From FEN-1219 sp963728995 (lineage in GTDB: Bacteria > Pseudomonadota > Gammaproteobacteria > Steroidobacterales > Rariloculaceae): a stretch of DNA of 64,000 nt. This document shows, piece by piece, positions 1 to 8,823 of the stretch (position 1 is the stretch's first letter; each line of letters starts with the position of its first letter). The position numbers were made by a program, and so were the translations under genes. The notes beneath the pieces are model-generated. The model made no database searches. It was given only the letters and a program-made list of their open reading frames with translations, and had not been told where the DNA came from. The DNA lies in NCBI GenBank assembly GCA_963728995.1, contig CAVSMD010000003.1, positions 124,001 through 188,000 of the forward strand. The letters run 5' to 3'.

Positions 1-32
1 AGTCCGATGTCCTACCGCTGGACGATCCCCCA
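1..32 (-). tRNA. tRNA-Gln, 5' half, cut by window edge
   Basis: Read on the minus strand from base 32 to base 1, the sequence starts TGGGGGA (acceptor 5' strand), then TC, a D-stem GTCC, D-loop AGCGGTA, D-stem GGAC, A26, anticodon 5' stem TCGGA and loop bases CT. The window ends just before the anticodon. U1 followed by G2-G4 is characteristic of tRNA-Gln, and the D-arm matches gammaproteobacterial Gln tRNAs from memory. The anticodon cannot be seen, so the identity is inferred. It lies downstream of rpsI on the same strand. Confidence 0.72.
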
Positions 33-86
33 AATCCTTTCGAATCTGCGGACTGTCTTGGGCCGAAGCAGCGCCGGCGTCGTCGA

Positions 87-480
87 CTAGCGCTTCGAGT
101 ACTGCGGCCGACGCCGCGCCTTGCGTAAGCCCACCTTCTTGCGCTCGACCTCGCGGGCATCGCGCGTCACGAAGCCGGCCTTGCGCAGCGACTTCCGGAG
201 CCCCTCGTCGTAGTCCATGCAATGCGCGGGTGATGCCGTGACGGATCGCACCTGCCTGACCCGTGGTGCCGCCGCCGCGGACCGTCACGTGCACGTCGAA
301 CTTGTTCGCGGCCTCGGCCACCGTGAGCGGCTGCCGGACGATCATCCGCGCCGTCTCGCGCCCGAAAAATGTGTCGAGCGGCCGGCCATTCACGACAATC
401 TCGCCGCTGCCGGGCTGGATGAAGACGCGGGCGGCGGCAGTCTTGCGGCGGCCGGTGCCATAATTGATTTCTGTCGCCAT
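87..480 (-). CDS. rpsI: 30S ribosomal protein S9 (frameshifted by one extra base)
   Basis: Small-subunit ribosomal protein S9, whose basic C-terminal tail reaches the P site of the 30S subunit. The start is MATEINYGTGRRKTAA and the C-terminus is KARRRPQYSKR, both diagnostic of S9. The span of 394 bases is 3n+1. The frame breaks near base 219, where the TRAL and MDYDE segments are separated by one extra base. An S9 without its tail would not be viable, so this is probably a sequence error. It follows rplM by 4 bases, the usual L13-S9 operon. Confidence 0.93.
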
Positions 481-484
481 CGAC

Positions 485-914
485 TTAGAGCTCCAGGGGT
501 TTCGGCTGCTGCGCAGCGTGCGGGTGGTTGGCGCCGCGTACGACCTTGAGTTTCTTGAACATTTGCCGACCGAGCGGGTTCTTCGGCAGCATGCCCTTCA
601 CGGCGATCTCGATAGCGCGCTCCGGGTGCTCGGCCAGCAGCTTCTCGAGCGGCTCGGACTTCATGTTGCCGATGGTGCCCGTGTGCCGGTAGTAGATCTT
701 GTCCTTCAGCTTGCGGCCCGTGACCCGGATCTTCTCGGCGTTGATGACGATGATGAAGTCACCCGTATCGACGTGCGGCGTGTAGATCGGCTTGTGCTTC
801 CCGCGCAGCCGATGGGCGAGGGCGGTGGCCAGACGGCCGAGCGTCTTGCCCTCGGCGTCGACCAAATACCAATCGCGGCGGACCGAGTCCGGCTTGGCGG
901 AGAACTGTTTTCAT
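485..914 (-). CDS. rplM: 50S ribosomal protein L13 (frameshifted near start)
   Basis: Large-subunit ribosomal protein L13, first gene of the L13-S9 operon. The core has DATGKTLGRLAT-type, YTPHVDTGD and EIAVKGMLPKNPLGR motifs and ends HAAQQPKPLEL. An uninterrupted frame begins only at the VDAEGK region. Upstream, removing one base (about 905) restores MKTFSAKPDSVRRDWYLVDA, the normal L13 N-terminus, with its ATG at 912-914. The corrected length is 142 residues, the same as in E. coli. The 430-base span is 3n+1. Probably a sequencing insertion. Confidence 0.93.
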
Positions 915-936
915 GGCTGTCGAAGCTCTAGATGGA

Positions 937-952
937 GCCGGGACGACCCGGC
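937..952 (-). promoter_or_regulatory. short hairpin in rplM leader
   Basis: A 6-bp perfect inverted repeat (GCCGGG / CCCGGC, loop ACGA) lies 22 bases upstream of the rplM start. L13 is known to autoregulate translation of its own operon in E. coli. Whether this hairpin takes part is inference; no leader structure was compared. Confidence 0.3.
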
Positions 953-1021
953 CAAAGAGGCGGAATCTTACTGACGGCCGGCACCTGGCGCAAGCCAAGA
1001 GACGGCTCGGAGCGCACTCAA

Positions 1022-1027
1022 TATAAT
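1022..1027 (+). promoter_or_regulatory. coq7 -10 box (TATAAT), apparently leaderless
   Basis: A perfect TATAAT ends 7 bases before the ATG at 1035, which would place the transcription start at or next to that A. It also overlaps the earlier ATG at 1026, so that codon is unlikely to be transcribed. No good -35 hexamer is seen 16-18 bases upstream, and no Shine-Dalgarno sequence precedes 1035. Confidence 0.5.
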
Positions 1028-1034
1028 GCCTGCA

Positions 1035-1706
1035 ATGCCCCTGCCGTTGCCGCCCAAGCTTGTCGGATCGACGCGGCTGCCGAGCTGGCCCGACCGACTC
1101 ATCGCCGCGCTCGATCACGGGCTGCGAGCGCTGGGCGCGCCGCCGTCCCCGGGCCGCCCCTCCCCTGCGGCGACCGTCCCCGATGCCGCGCTCACCGACG
1201 CGGAGCGACAACGCAGCGCCGCGCTGCTGCGCGTGAATCACGCCGGTGAGATCGCGGCGCAGGCACTGTACAACGGTCAAGCCGTCGTGGCGCGCGACCC
1301 CCGCGTCCGCCGGCTGCTCGACGCGGCGGGGCGTGAGGAGCGCGACCATCTCGCCTGGTGCGCCGCGCGGCTCGACGAGCTCGATGGTCGCCCCAGCGTA
1401 CTGACCCCCCTGTGGTATGCGGGCAGCTTCCTGATCGGCGTTTTGGCGGGCACGATCGGCGACGCGCAGAGCCTGGGGTTCGTCCAGGAGACGGAGCGGC
1501 AGGTCGAAGCGCATCTGCGCGATCACTTGCAGCGACTGCCGGCGCGGGACGCGCGCAGCGCGGCGATCCTGACCCAGATGAGCGCCGACGAGGCGCATCA
1601 CGGCACCACCGCCATGCTCGCCGGGGGCATTGATTTGGCTGCACCAATTCGGCGCTGCATGAGCCTCGGAGGCGAGATTTTGCGTCGCATTGCACTCCGC
1701 GTGTGA
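1035..1706 (+). CDS. coq7: demethoxyubiquinone hydroxylase
   Basis: Di-iron monooxygenase that adds the last ring hydroxyl in ubiquinone synthesis, acting at the inner membrane. Counting from the 1035 ATG, the two iron-binding halves are visible: Glu in NHAGEI (about 72), EERDH (about 101-105), then Glu/His in ETERQVEAH (about 152-160) and DEAHH (about 186-189). The hydrophobic stretch WYAGSFLIGVLAG suits membrane association. I prefer ATG 1035 over ATG 1026 because the latter lies inside the -10 box. The TGA stop overlaps the CRP operator of the next gene. Confidence 0.93.
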   Translation: MPLPLPPKLVGSTRLPSWPDRLIAALDHGLRALGAPPSPGRPSPAATVPDAALTDAERQRSAALLRVNHAGEIAAQALYNGQAVVARDPRVRRLLDAAGREERDHLAWCAARLDELDGRPSVLTPLWYAGSFLIGVLAGTIGDAQSLGFVQETERQVEAHLRDHLQRLPARDARSAAILTQMSADEAHHGTTAMLAGGIDLAAPIRRCMSLGGEILRRIALRV

Positions 1707-1717
1707 CCAGTGTCACA
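1702..1717 (+). promoter_or_regulatory. CRP/Clp operator, perfect TGTGA-N6-TCACA
   Basis: TGTGA (1702-1706) and TCACA (1713-1717) are separated by six bases, the exact CRP consensus. The site lies between coq7 and the crp-like gene. The regulator keeps Arg, Glu and Arg in its recognition helix at the places that read this motif in E. coli CRP. Autoregulation is therefore likely. The site centre (1709.5) is about 61.5 bases before the start predicted from the promoter at 1736-1764, a classical class I activation distance. Confidence 0.8.
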
Positions 1718-1735
1718 CATCCACCTACTTGTCCC

Positions 1736-1764
1736 TTGCGACTTCGGGGGGAATTGATTAAATA
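1736..1764 (+). promoter_or_regulatory. candidate crp promoter
   Basis: TTGCGA (1736-1741) and TAAATA (1759-1764) with a 17-base spacer, start expected near 1771, 24 bases before the ATG. Both boxes are weak matches, which would fit a promoter needing activation from the operator at 1702-1717. Confidence 0.42.
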
Positions 1765-1794
1765 CAGCGTTAAGTCAAACCGGAGTTCCGACGT

Positions 1795-2475
1795 ATGGAA
1801 GAAGCCCTGCGGCCATTGAGCGATGTCCCGGCCATCAATCGGTTCCTGAGCTACTGTCGGGTCCGAACGATCCCCGGCAAGACGGTCATGATCCATGCCG
1901 GCGATCTCCCCGACGTGCTCTATTACATCGTCGACGGCTCCGTCGAGGTCATGATCGAGGACGAAGACGGCAACGAGATGGTCCTCGCCTATCTCAACAA
2001 GGGCCAGTTCTTCGGCGAGATGGGTTTGTTCTACGAACAGCCCACGCGCAGCGCCTGGGTGCGCACGCGCGCCGAATGCGAGATCGCGGAGATGACCTAT
2101 CCACGATTCCGCCAGATCGCGGCCGAGAGCCCGGGGCTCGTATTCGAGCTCGCGACCCAGCTCGCGACGCGACTCGATCGCACGAACCGCAAGCTCGGCG
2201 ACTTGGCCTTCGTCGACGTCACGGGCCGCGTCGCCCACGCGATCATGGACCTGTGCCGCGAGCCGGACGCCATGACGCATCCGGAAGGCATGCAGATCAA
2301 AGTGTCGCGCCAGGAGCTGTCGCGACTCGTGGGCTGCTCGCGCGAAATGGCGGGTCGCGTGCTGAAGGTGCTCGAGGACCAAGGCCTGGTCCGTGCCAGC
2401 GGCAAGACCATCGTCGTGTTCAACGCGCGCCGCGAGCTGCCGAAAGCGCGCACCGAAGCGCTGCGGCGCGCCTGA
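1795..2475 (+). CDS. crp: CRP-family transcription regulator (CRP/Clp type)
   Basis: Global regulator of the CRP group, 226 residues. The effector-binding beta-roll carries GEMGLF (74-79) and R85-S86, equivalent to the E. coli phosphate-binding GELGLF and RS. The hinge has T130, with Asn replacing the next Ser of E. coli. The helix-turn-helix SRQELSRLVGCSREMAGRVL (171-190) keeps R183, E184 and R188, the base-reading residues. The ligand could be cAMP, or cyclic di-GMP as in Xanthomonas Clp; sequence alone does not decide. Preceded by its own perfect operator. Confidence 0.92.
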   Translation: MEEALRPLSDVPAINRFLSYCRVRTIPGKTVMIHAGDLPDVLYYIVDGSVEVMIEDEDGNEMVLAYLNKGQFFGEMGLFYEQPTRSAWVRTRAECEIAEMTYPRFRQIAAESPGLVFELATQLATRLDRTNRKLGDLAFVDVTGRVAHAIMDLCREPDAMTHPEGMQIKVSRQELSRLVGCSREMAGRVLKVLEDQGLVRASGKTIVVFNARRELPKARTEALRRA

Positions 2476-2499
2476 TCCCCTGCCAACATATCGCGCGGG

Positions 2500-3276
2500 C
2501 TACTTCAGCCCGCGCTGCGCTTTGATGCGCTCGTAGGCGGCTCTGACCTCCTGCGTCTTCTGCTCGGCGATGCCCTTCATGGACTCGGGCAAGCCCCGCG
2601 CAACGAGCTTGTCCGGATGATGCTGGCTCATGAGCCGCCGATACGCCGTCTTGACTTCGGCGTCGGCGGCCGTCCGGCTCACGCCCAGCACGCGATAGGC
2701 TTCCTCCAAGGTCTCGGCCGCCGACGGCCGCGCGCTCCCCTGCTGCGCGAATGCCCGCAGGGCCGCCTCGATCTGCGCGAGCTCCGCGCGACTGACCCCG
2801 AGCGACGTCGCGACGCGCGCCAGCAGCTCGCGCTTCTCGGCGCCCACCCCGCCGGCGCCGATGGCGGCTTGGACCTGCAGCTGCACGAACGCCCGCGCCA
2901 GCACGGTCCGATCGCCGACCTGGGCGGCCAGCGCTGCCAATCGCTCTCGCAGCGGGTAATCGCCGCTCTTGCCGCGCGTAAAGCACTCCATGGCCACGCG
3001 GGTCTGCTCGGGCGAGAGCTGCATGCCTTGCATGATCTGCCGCGCGACTCTGATCTCGTCCTCGGACACGCGACCGTCGATCTTCGCGACGCGTCCCATG
3101 ATCTCGAACGCGACTTCGAAGAACAGCTGACTGATCGCCGTCGTCGACGGTCTGCGGCGCCATGTCGACGACTGCTGATCCCACTGGTGGCCGACGAGAA
3201 TTCCGATCAGCGAGCCGATCGGCCCGGCGAGCGCCGCACCGATCACACCACCGATACTCTTACCGAGCCATTGCAT
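2500..3276 (-). CDS. djlA: co-chaperone DjlA (TerB-like plus J domain)
   Basis: Membrane-anchored DnaJ-like co-chaperone of DnaK, 258 residues. It starts MQWLGKSIGG, followed by a glycine-rich transmembrane helix. A TerB-type helical domain (FEVAFEIMGRVAKIDG, VSEDEIRVARQIM) follows. The C-terminal J domain has EAYRVLGV and the HPD motif in SQHHPDKL. The reading frame is open further upstream, but ATG 3276 matches the family start. Divergent from purC with 107 bases between them. Confidence 0.9.
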   Translation of the reverse strand: MQWLGKSIGGVIGAALAGPIGSLIGILVGHQWDQQSSTWRRRPSTTAISQLFFEVAFEIMGRVAKIDGRVSEDEIRVARQIMQGMQLSPEQTRVAMECFTRGKSGDYPLRERLAALAAQVGDRTVLARAFVQLQVQAAIGAGGVGAEKRELLARVATSLGVSRAELAQIEAALRAFAQQGSARPSAAETLEEAYRVLGVSRTAADAEVKTAYRRLMSQHHPDKLVARGLPESMKGIAEQKTQEVRAAYERIKAQRGLK

Positions 3277-3383
3277 CCGAGCTCCACGCGATCCCATGCG
3301 CGCCATCATCGCCGACCGACCGCCGGTTGCCGAAGAGCGCCGCGTAGGCTCATTATCGTGTCTTTGAACGGCGGCGCAACGAG

Positions 3384-4289
3384 ATGGCGGCGGCAACGAC
3401 AGCCTTGTTCGAATCGAATCTGTCGAGCCTCGAGCTGATCGCACGAGGCAAGGTGCGCGACATCTACCGAGTCGACCCCAAACGACTGCTCATACTCGCG
3501 ACCGACCGAATGTCGGCGTTCGACGTCGTGCTCCCCGACCCGATTCCCGGCAAGGGCATCGTGCTGACGGCAATCTCGAATTTCTGGTTCGAGCAGCTGG
3601 CCGCCGTCATCCCGAATCACCTCACGGGCACGGACCCCGCCGCGGTGCTCGCCGACCCGCGCGATCACGCCGTCGTCAAGGAGCGCGCCGTCGTCGTGCA
3701 CGACTTGAAGCCGTTGCCGATCGAAGCGGTCGTGCGCGGCTATTTGATCGGCTCGGGCTGGAAGGACTACTGCAAGACGGGCCGGGTGTCCGGCGTCGTT
3801 CTACCGACGGGTCTCGAGCTCGCGGAGCAGCTTCACGAGCCGATCTTCACGCCGAGCACTAAGGCCGGGCCCGGACGCCACGACGAGAACATTTCCATGG
3901 CCGAGGCCCGCGACCTGATCGGTGCCGAGCTCGCGCAAAAGGTCGCCGACGCATCGTTGCGGCTGTATGCACGCGCCACGGAGCACGCGCGTGCCTGCGG
4001 CATCATCATCGCCGACACGAAATTCGAGTTCGGGCTCGACGATCGCGGTGAGCTGTGCGTCATGGACGAAATGCTCACGCCCGACTCCTCGCGCTTCTGG
4101 CCCGCCGACAGCTACCGGCCCGGGTCGTCGCCGCAGAGCTTCGACAAGCAATACGTGCGCGATTACCTCGAGACGCTCGACTGGAACAAGACCGCTCCCG
4201 GACCGCGCCTGCCCGCCGTCGTGATCGAGCGCACGCGGGCGAAGTACGCGGAAGCGCTGCAGCGACTCACGCGCAGCCCGCCGGCGTGA
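3384..4289 (+). CDS. purC: SAICAR synthetase
   Basis: Phosphoribosylaminoimidazole-succinocarboxamide synthase: joins CAIR and aspartate with ATP, step 8 of purine synthesis. 301 residues, the long form of the family. Motifs: IARGKVRDIY near the start, TDRMSAFDVVLPDPIPGKG, EAVVRGYLIGSGW, FTPSTKA, and DTKFEFG with EMLTPDSSRFW. The frame is intact. purE and purK lie about 3 kb downstream, so purine genes are loosely grouped here rather than in one operon. Confidence 0.96.
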   Translation: MAAATTALFESNLSSLELIARGKVRDIYRVDPKRLLILATDRMSAFDVVLPDPIPGKGIVLTAISNFWFEQLAAVIPNHLTGTDPAAVLADPRDHAVVKERAVVVHDLKPLPIEAVVRGYLIGSGWKDYCKTGRVSGVVLPTGLELAEQLHEPIFTPSTKAGPGRHDENISMAEARDLIGAELAQKVADASLRLYARATEHARACGIIIADTKFEFGLDDRGELCVMDEMLTPDSSRFWPADSYRPGSSPQSFDKQYVRDYLETLDWNKTAPGPRLPAVVIERTRAKYAEALQRLTRSPPA

Positions 4290-4332
4290 GCCGCGCGGAG
4301 CTTACGCGAGTGGCGCACGCCGCCGAGCGACC

Positions 4333-5697
4333 GTGACGCTCCTGATCGAGCAACTCGAGCACTGGCTGTGGCCGAGCCCGCCCCCGGCGGAAGCGCCGCC
4401 GCGCTGGCTGCGGGCCGCGCGCTATGCGTTCGCCCTGCTGCGCGACTTTCTCCAGGGTGATTTGAGCCTGCGCGCCATGAGCCTCGTGTATACGACGATG
4501 CTCACGATCGTGCCCCTGCTCGCGTTCGCGTTTGCGGTGTTGAAGGGTCTCGGCTTTCACCGCGAGCTCGAGCCGTTGCTGCTGAACTTCATGGCGCCGC
4601 TCGGCCCGCAAGGTGCGCAGCTCACCGAACGCGTCATCGGCTTCGTCGACAACGTCAGCGGCTCGGCGCTCGCGAGCGTCAGCATCGTGATCCTGCTGTT
4701 CTCGGCCCTGTCGATGGCGCAGAAGGTCGAAAGCGCACTGAACTTCGTCTGGCGCGTGGATCGCCCGCGCAGCTTCGCGCGCCGCTTCAGCGAGTACTTG
4801 AGCGTCATGTTCGTTCTGCCGCTGCTGACCACGGTCGCGATGGGCATCATCGCCACGCTCGCGAGCGCGGCGGCCACCAGCTTTCTGGCCACGATCGAGC
4901 CGTTCGGCTTTCTGATCGCCCACTTGAGCGCGCTGATGCCCTATGCGATGGTCATCGCGGGCTTCACGTTCCTGTACGTGTTCGTGCCGAACACGCGCGT
5001 GCGCTTCTGGCCGGCGTTGATCGGCGGTGCCTTCGCCGGCATCGTCTGGGCCGGCAGCGGCAGTCTGTTCACGAGCTTCGTCGTGTCCGTGAGTCGCACG
5101 GAGGCCATCTACTCGGGCTTCGCGATCGTGATCGTCGCGATGCTGTGGCTGCACTTGTCCTGGCTCGTGCTGCTGCTCGGCGGGCAGCTCGCGTTCTACG
5201 CGCAGAATCCCGACTACCTGCATCTGGGGCAGCGGACGGAAAGCCTTGCGAACGCCGTGCGCGAGCGGCTCGCGTTGTCGGCCATGCTGCTCGTCGGCCG
5301 CGACTTCTCGAAGCCCGGGCACGGTTGGCGGCTGGGCAGCTTGGCGGCGGAGATCCGCGTCCCGCGCCATCTGCTCGAGCCCGTGCTGACGTCCTTGACG
5401 AATGCCGGTCTGCTGACGCAGACGGACGAGGCCCGGCTGATACCGGCGAAGGACCCGCGCCACATTCCGATGGCCGCCATTCTGGACGCCGTCCGCGTCC
5501 CGCAGAGCGATCGGCATGGCGTCAACGACGACTGGCATCCAACCGTCAGCGCGCTGGCGGACGGGATCGACCGCGCGATTCACGCCGCGCTCGGCGAGCG
5601 CACATTGGCGGACGTGGTCGATACCGACGCACGCAGCGCGAGCGACAGCGACGCCGAGCTGGCGCCGCAGGACGCGCGAGACGCACCCGTGCCCTAG
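4333..5697 (+). CDS. YihY/virulence factor BrkB family inner-membrane protein
   Basis: 454 residues with about six hydrophobic helices between residues 45 and 310. The family signature SLRAMSLVYTTMLTIVPLLA follows a cytosolic N-terminus, with ALNFVWRVDRPRS and the final YSGFAIVIVAMLWLHLSWLVLLLG helices also typical. The C-terminal 150 residues are soluble and resemble the winged-helix-like tail of the YihY group. The family was once called RNase BN, which was an error. Function unknown. Convergent with pmbA across a palindromic repeat. Confidence 0.87.
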   Translation: MTLLIEQLEHWLWPSPPPAEAPPRWLRAARYAFALLRDFLQGDLSLRAMSLVYTTMLTIVPLLAFAFAVLKGLGFHRELEPLLLNFMAPLGPQGAQLTERVIGFVDNVSGSALASVSIVILLFSALSMAQKVESALNFVWRVDRPRSFARRFSEYLSVMFVLPLLTTVAMGIIATLASAAATSFLATIEPFGFLIAHLSALMPYAMVIAGFTFLYVFVPNTRVRFWPALIGGAFAGIVWAGSGSLFTSFVVSVSRTEAIYSGFAIVIVAMLWLHLSWLVLLLGGQLAFYAQNPDYLHLGQRTESLANAVRERLALSAMLLVGRDFSKPGHGWRLGSLAAEIRVPRHLLEPVLTSLTNAGLLTQTDEARLIPAKDPRHIPMAAILDAVRVPQSDRHGVNDDWHPTVSALADGIDRAIHAALGERTLADVVDTDARSASDSDAELAPQDARDAPVP

Positions 5698-5732
5698 CAA
5701 CTACTAGCAGTCCGTATCAGCAAATAGGATCC

Positions 5733-5811
5733 CTCGCAAAGGCGCGAAGACGCCAAGGCACAGAAGAAGAGCTTCTGCTTATCTTCCTTGGCGTCTTCGC
5801 GCCTTCGCGAG
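5733..5811. repeat. 79-bp palindromic intergenic repeat
   Basis: Arms of 26 bases at 5733-5758 and 5786-5811 pair with one mismatch. The loop holds a second small stem (CAGAAG 5761-5766, CTTCTG 5772-5777). It lies between the convergent ends of the YihY gene and pmbA, so it may act as a bidirectional terminator, though no T-run follows. The size and position fit a REP-like or miniature mobile element. No second copy was seen in this window. Confidence 0.75.
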
Positions 5812-5820
5812 AGGACTGAA

Positions 5821-7156
5821 CTAGCCGCCGCCGGCGAGTGTCAGGCCGTCCACCAGCACGGCGCCGCAGCGCACCGTGCCGCGCACGTCGATGTCGGACC
5901 CGACGGCCTGAATTTGCTGAAACAGCTCCGCGAGATGGCCGGCGATCGTGACCTCGTTCACCGCGTGAACGATGGCGCCGCGCTCGACCCAGAACCCCGC
6001 CGCGCCGCGCGAATAGTCGCCCGTCACGACGTTGACGCCCTGGCCGAGCAGCTCGCCGACGACGAACGCCCGGTCGCAGCCGGCGATCAGGTCCGCGAGG
6101 GGCCCGGCCGTGGGCTTGACGAGCAGGTTGTGTACGCCGCCGGCGTTCGCCGTGGTCGACAGCCCGAGCCGGCGCGCCGAGTAGCTCGACAGCACGTAAC
6201 CCTCGAGCACCCCGGCATCCACGAGGCGTCGCGGTCGCGTGGCGACGCCCTCCGCGTCGAAGGGCGCGCTCGCGAGCCCGCGCGCAATCCATGGATCCTC
6301 GTCGATCTGGATGAACTTCGGCAGCACCTGGCGGCCGACGGAGTCGAGCAGGAACGACGCGCGTCGATACTGCGCCGTGCCGCGAATCGCGGCGATCAGA
6401 TGACCGAACAGACCCTTCGCCAGATCCGCCGGATAGATCACGGGCACCTTGCGCGTCGACAGGGACTTGCGCGTCGAGACGCTGCACGGCCCGCCGCGCC
6501 GCCTCCTCGCCGATCTGCTCGGGCCTTCGAGATCCTCGGGGCTGCGGCTGACCGTGTACCAGTAGTCGCGCTCGAGCGAGCCGTTCGACTTCGCGACGAC
6601 GCTGCAGCTCGTCGAGCACGTGCTCGTCGGATAGCCGCCGACGAAGCCATGCGAGTTCGCGTAGACGCGCTGGCCGACACCGCTCGAGACCGTGGCGCCT
6701 TCGGAGTTCGCGATGCGTGGATCGAAGCCACGTGCCGCGTGCTCCGCGCGCAGCGCAATCACCGTCGCTTGCTCCACGTCGACGTCCCAGGGGAAGTACA
6801 GCTCGAGATCGCGCGGCGTGCCGGCCATCAGCGTCGCGTCCGCGAGCCCGGCGTACTCGTCGGCCGCCGTGTAGGTGCCGATGCTGAGCGCCTTGCGCAC
6901 CATGTCTTCGACGCTGCCGGAGGAGAAGTCGGTGGTGCTCGCGCTGCCTTTGCGCGTCGCCCCGGTACACGGTCACGGCGAGACCGCGATCGCGTTGCCG
7001 CTCGACGGATTCGAGCTCGCCCATGCGCACGGTGACGGACAGTCCTTCTTCGTGACTGGCTCCGGCTTCGGCTTGATCGGCTCCGAGACGGCGGGCGAGA
7101 TCGACGGCCTGCGCGGCGACGGCGGCGAGTGATTCTGCGACGGCGGTTGAGTCCAT
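5821..7156 (-). CDS. pmbA: metalloprotease PmbA/TldE (frameshifted)
   Basis: Partner subunit of the TldD/TldE protease, which trims unstructured peptides such as microcin precursors and antitoxins. Recognisable blocks are LARRLGADQAEA, KALSIGTYTAADEYAGLAD, LSTRKVPVIYPADLAKGLFG, HNLLVKPTAG and VTGDYSRGAAGFWVE. The frame is lost near base 6970 and again around 6530-6470, giving at least three shifts. The intact family has no zinc ligands of its own. tldD lies 3.5 kb away. The 1336-base span is 3n+1. Confidence 0.88.
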
Positions 7157-7174
7157 GCGCTATTCTAACTGCTG

Positions 7175-7180
7175 TACAAT
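7175..7180 (+). promoter_or_regulatory. purE -10 box (TACAAT), apparently leaderless
   Basis: TACAAT ends 6 bases before the purE ATG, placing the predicted transcription start on or next to the A of the start codon. No Shine-Dalgarno sequence stands before the ATG and no convincing -35 box is seen. The same layout occurs at coq7. Confidence 0.45.
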
Positions 7181-7186
7181 GCGCCG

Positions 7187-7681
7187 ATGAAACCGTTGGT
7201 CGGTGTCATCATGGGGTCCCAGTCCGACTGGGAGACGATGACGCACACCACGGAAACCCTGACCGCGCTCGACGTCCCGTTCGAGGTTCGAATCGTGTCG
7301 GCGCATCGCACTCCCGACCTGCTGTTCGAGTATGCCGGCGGCGCCGCCGCCCGCGGCCTCGAAGTGCTCATCGCCGGCGCCGGTGGCGCGGCTCATCTGC
7401 CCGGCATGACGGCCGCGAAAACCCGCCTGCCCGTCATCGGCGTGCCGGTGAAGTCGCGGGCGCTCTCGGGCCTCGACTCGCTGCTTTCGATCGTGCAGAT
7501 GCCGCGCGGTATCCCCGTGGCCACCGTCGCGATCGGCAAATCGGGCGCCGTGAATGCGGCGCTGCTGGCCGCGGCGATCCTCGCCAACAAATACCCGAAG
7601 GTCGCCACCGCGCTCGATCAGTACCGCGCCCAGCAAACCGCGCAGGTCCTCGAGCATCCCGATCCGCGCGACGCGTCGTAG
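7187..7681 (+). CDS. purE: N5-CAIR mutase, class I
   Basis: N5-carboxyaminoimidazole ribonucleotide mutase, which converts the PurK product N5-CAIR to CAIR. 164 residues, normal length. Motifs: VGVIMGSQSDWETM at the start, VRIVSAHRTPDLL, IAGAGGAAHLPGM and GLDSLLSIVQMPRGIPVATVAIG. The SAHRTP loop marks the bacterial class I enzyme that works with PurK. purK starts 31 bases after the stop. Divergent from pmbA with a 30-base gap. Confidence 0.96.
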   Translation: MKPLVGVIMGSQSDWETMTHTTETLTALDVPFEVRIVSAHRTPDLLFEYAGGAAARGLEVLIAGAGGAAHLPGMTAAKTRLPVIGVPVKSRALSGLDSLLSIVQMPRGIPVATVAIGKSGAVNAALLAAAILANKYPKVATALDQYRAQQTAQVLEHPDPRDAS

Positions 7682-7712
7682 CGCCGCCCGGCCTGCGGAT
7701 CGCGAGCCCCTC

Positions 7713-8823
7713 GTGACCAAGAGCAGCTCCCGCGTTGGCATCGTCGGTGCCGGTCAGCTCGGCCGGATGCTGGCGCTCGCGGGCTACCCGCTCGGCATCG
7801 CGTGCCGCGTGCTGGATCGAACCGCCGACGCGCCGGGCGCGCAGGTGGCGCCGGCCGTCCAGGGCGAGCTCGACGATCCCGCGGCGCTCGCGCGGCTCGC
7901 CACCGACGTCGACGTCGTGACCTTCGAGATCGAGAACGTCGCGGTCGCCCCGCTCGAAGCCCTCGCCAAGCGCATCGAGGTGTGGCCGCCGCCGCGCGCC
8001 GTCGCGGCCGCGCAAGACCGCCTCGCGGAGAAAACATTGTTCCGCTCGCTCGGCATCCCCACGGCCGAGTTCGTCGCGATCGACTCCGCCGACGACGCCG
8101 GCGCCGCCGCCCGACTCGGGTGGCCGGTGGTGCTGAAGACGCGCCGCATGGGCTACGACGGCCGTGGCCAGCGCATCGTCGACTCCGTGCCGGCGCTCGC
8201 GGCCGCCTGGCGCGAGCTCGGCGGCGTGCCGTCGATCGCCGAGGCCTGGGTGCCGTTCGAGCGCGAGGTATCGTTGATCGGCGTGCAAGGCGCGCGCGGC
8301 CAGCGCGCGTTCTATCCGCTCACGGAGAACGTGCATCGGGACGGCATCCTCGCGTCGTCGATCGCGCCGTACGTCGATGCGCCGCTCCAGAGCCAAGCCG
8401 AGGCGTGGCTCACGGCATTGATGAGCACGCTCGACTATCGCGGCGTCCTCACGGTCGAGTTCTTTCATACCGCCGCAGGACTCGTGGCGAACGAGATGGC
8501 GCCTCGCGTTCACAACTCCGGGCACTGGACGATCGAGGGCGCGGAGACGAGCCAGTTCGAGAATCACCTGCGCGCGGTGCTCGGCTGGCCGCTCGGCGAC
8601 ACGCAGCCGCGCGGCCACGCCGCGATGTTGAATCTGCTCGGCGAGCTGCCGCAGCGCGAGACCGTGCTGCGCAATCGCCGGCGCGCATCTGCACGACTAT
8701 GGCAAGGAACCGCGACCCGGCCGCAAGGTCGGTCATTGCACGCTCGTCGACGCCGATCGCGACCGTCTCCTGAAACGGCTCGAAGCCTTGCGGGCCGCGG
8801 TTTTCGGCGGCGAAAAACCGTGA
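7713..8823 (+). CDS. purK: N5-CAIR synthetase (frameshifted near 3' end)
   Basis: ATP-grasp enzyme that carboxylates AIR with bicarbonate for PurE. The GTG at 7713 is the only start just before the nucleotide-binding VGIVGAGQLGRMLA. The ATP-grasp part has WPVVLKTRRMGYDGRGQ, LTENVHRDGI and NEMAPRVHNSGHWTIEG. Near base 8676 one extra base breaks the frame; after correction the chain continues IAGAHLHDYGKEPRPGRKVG and ends at TGA 8821-8823. The 1111-base span is 3n+1. Confidence 0.92.

Noticed and set aside
87..914. Programmed frameshifting in rpsI and rplM
   Set aside because: No slippery heptamer or stimulatory structure at the shift points, and the same +1 pattern occurs in many unrelated genes, which fits sequence error better.
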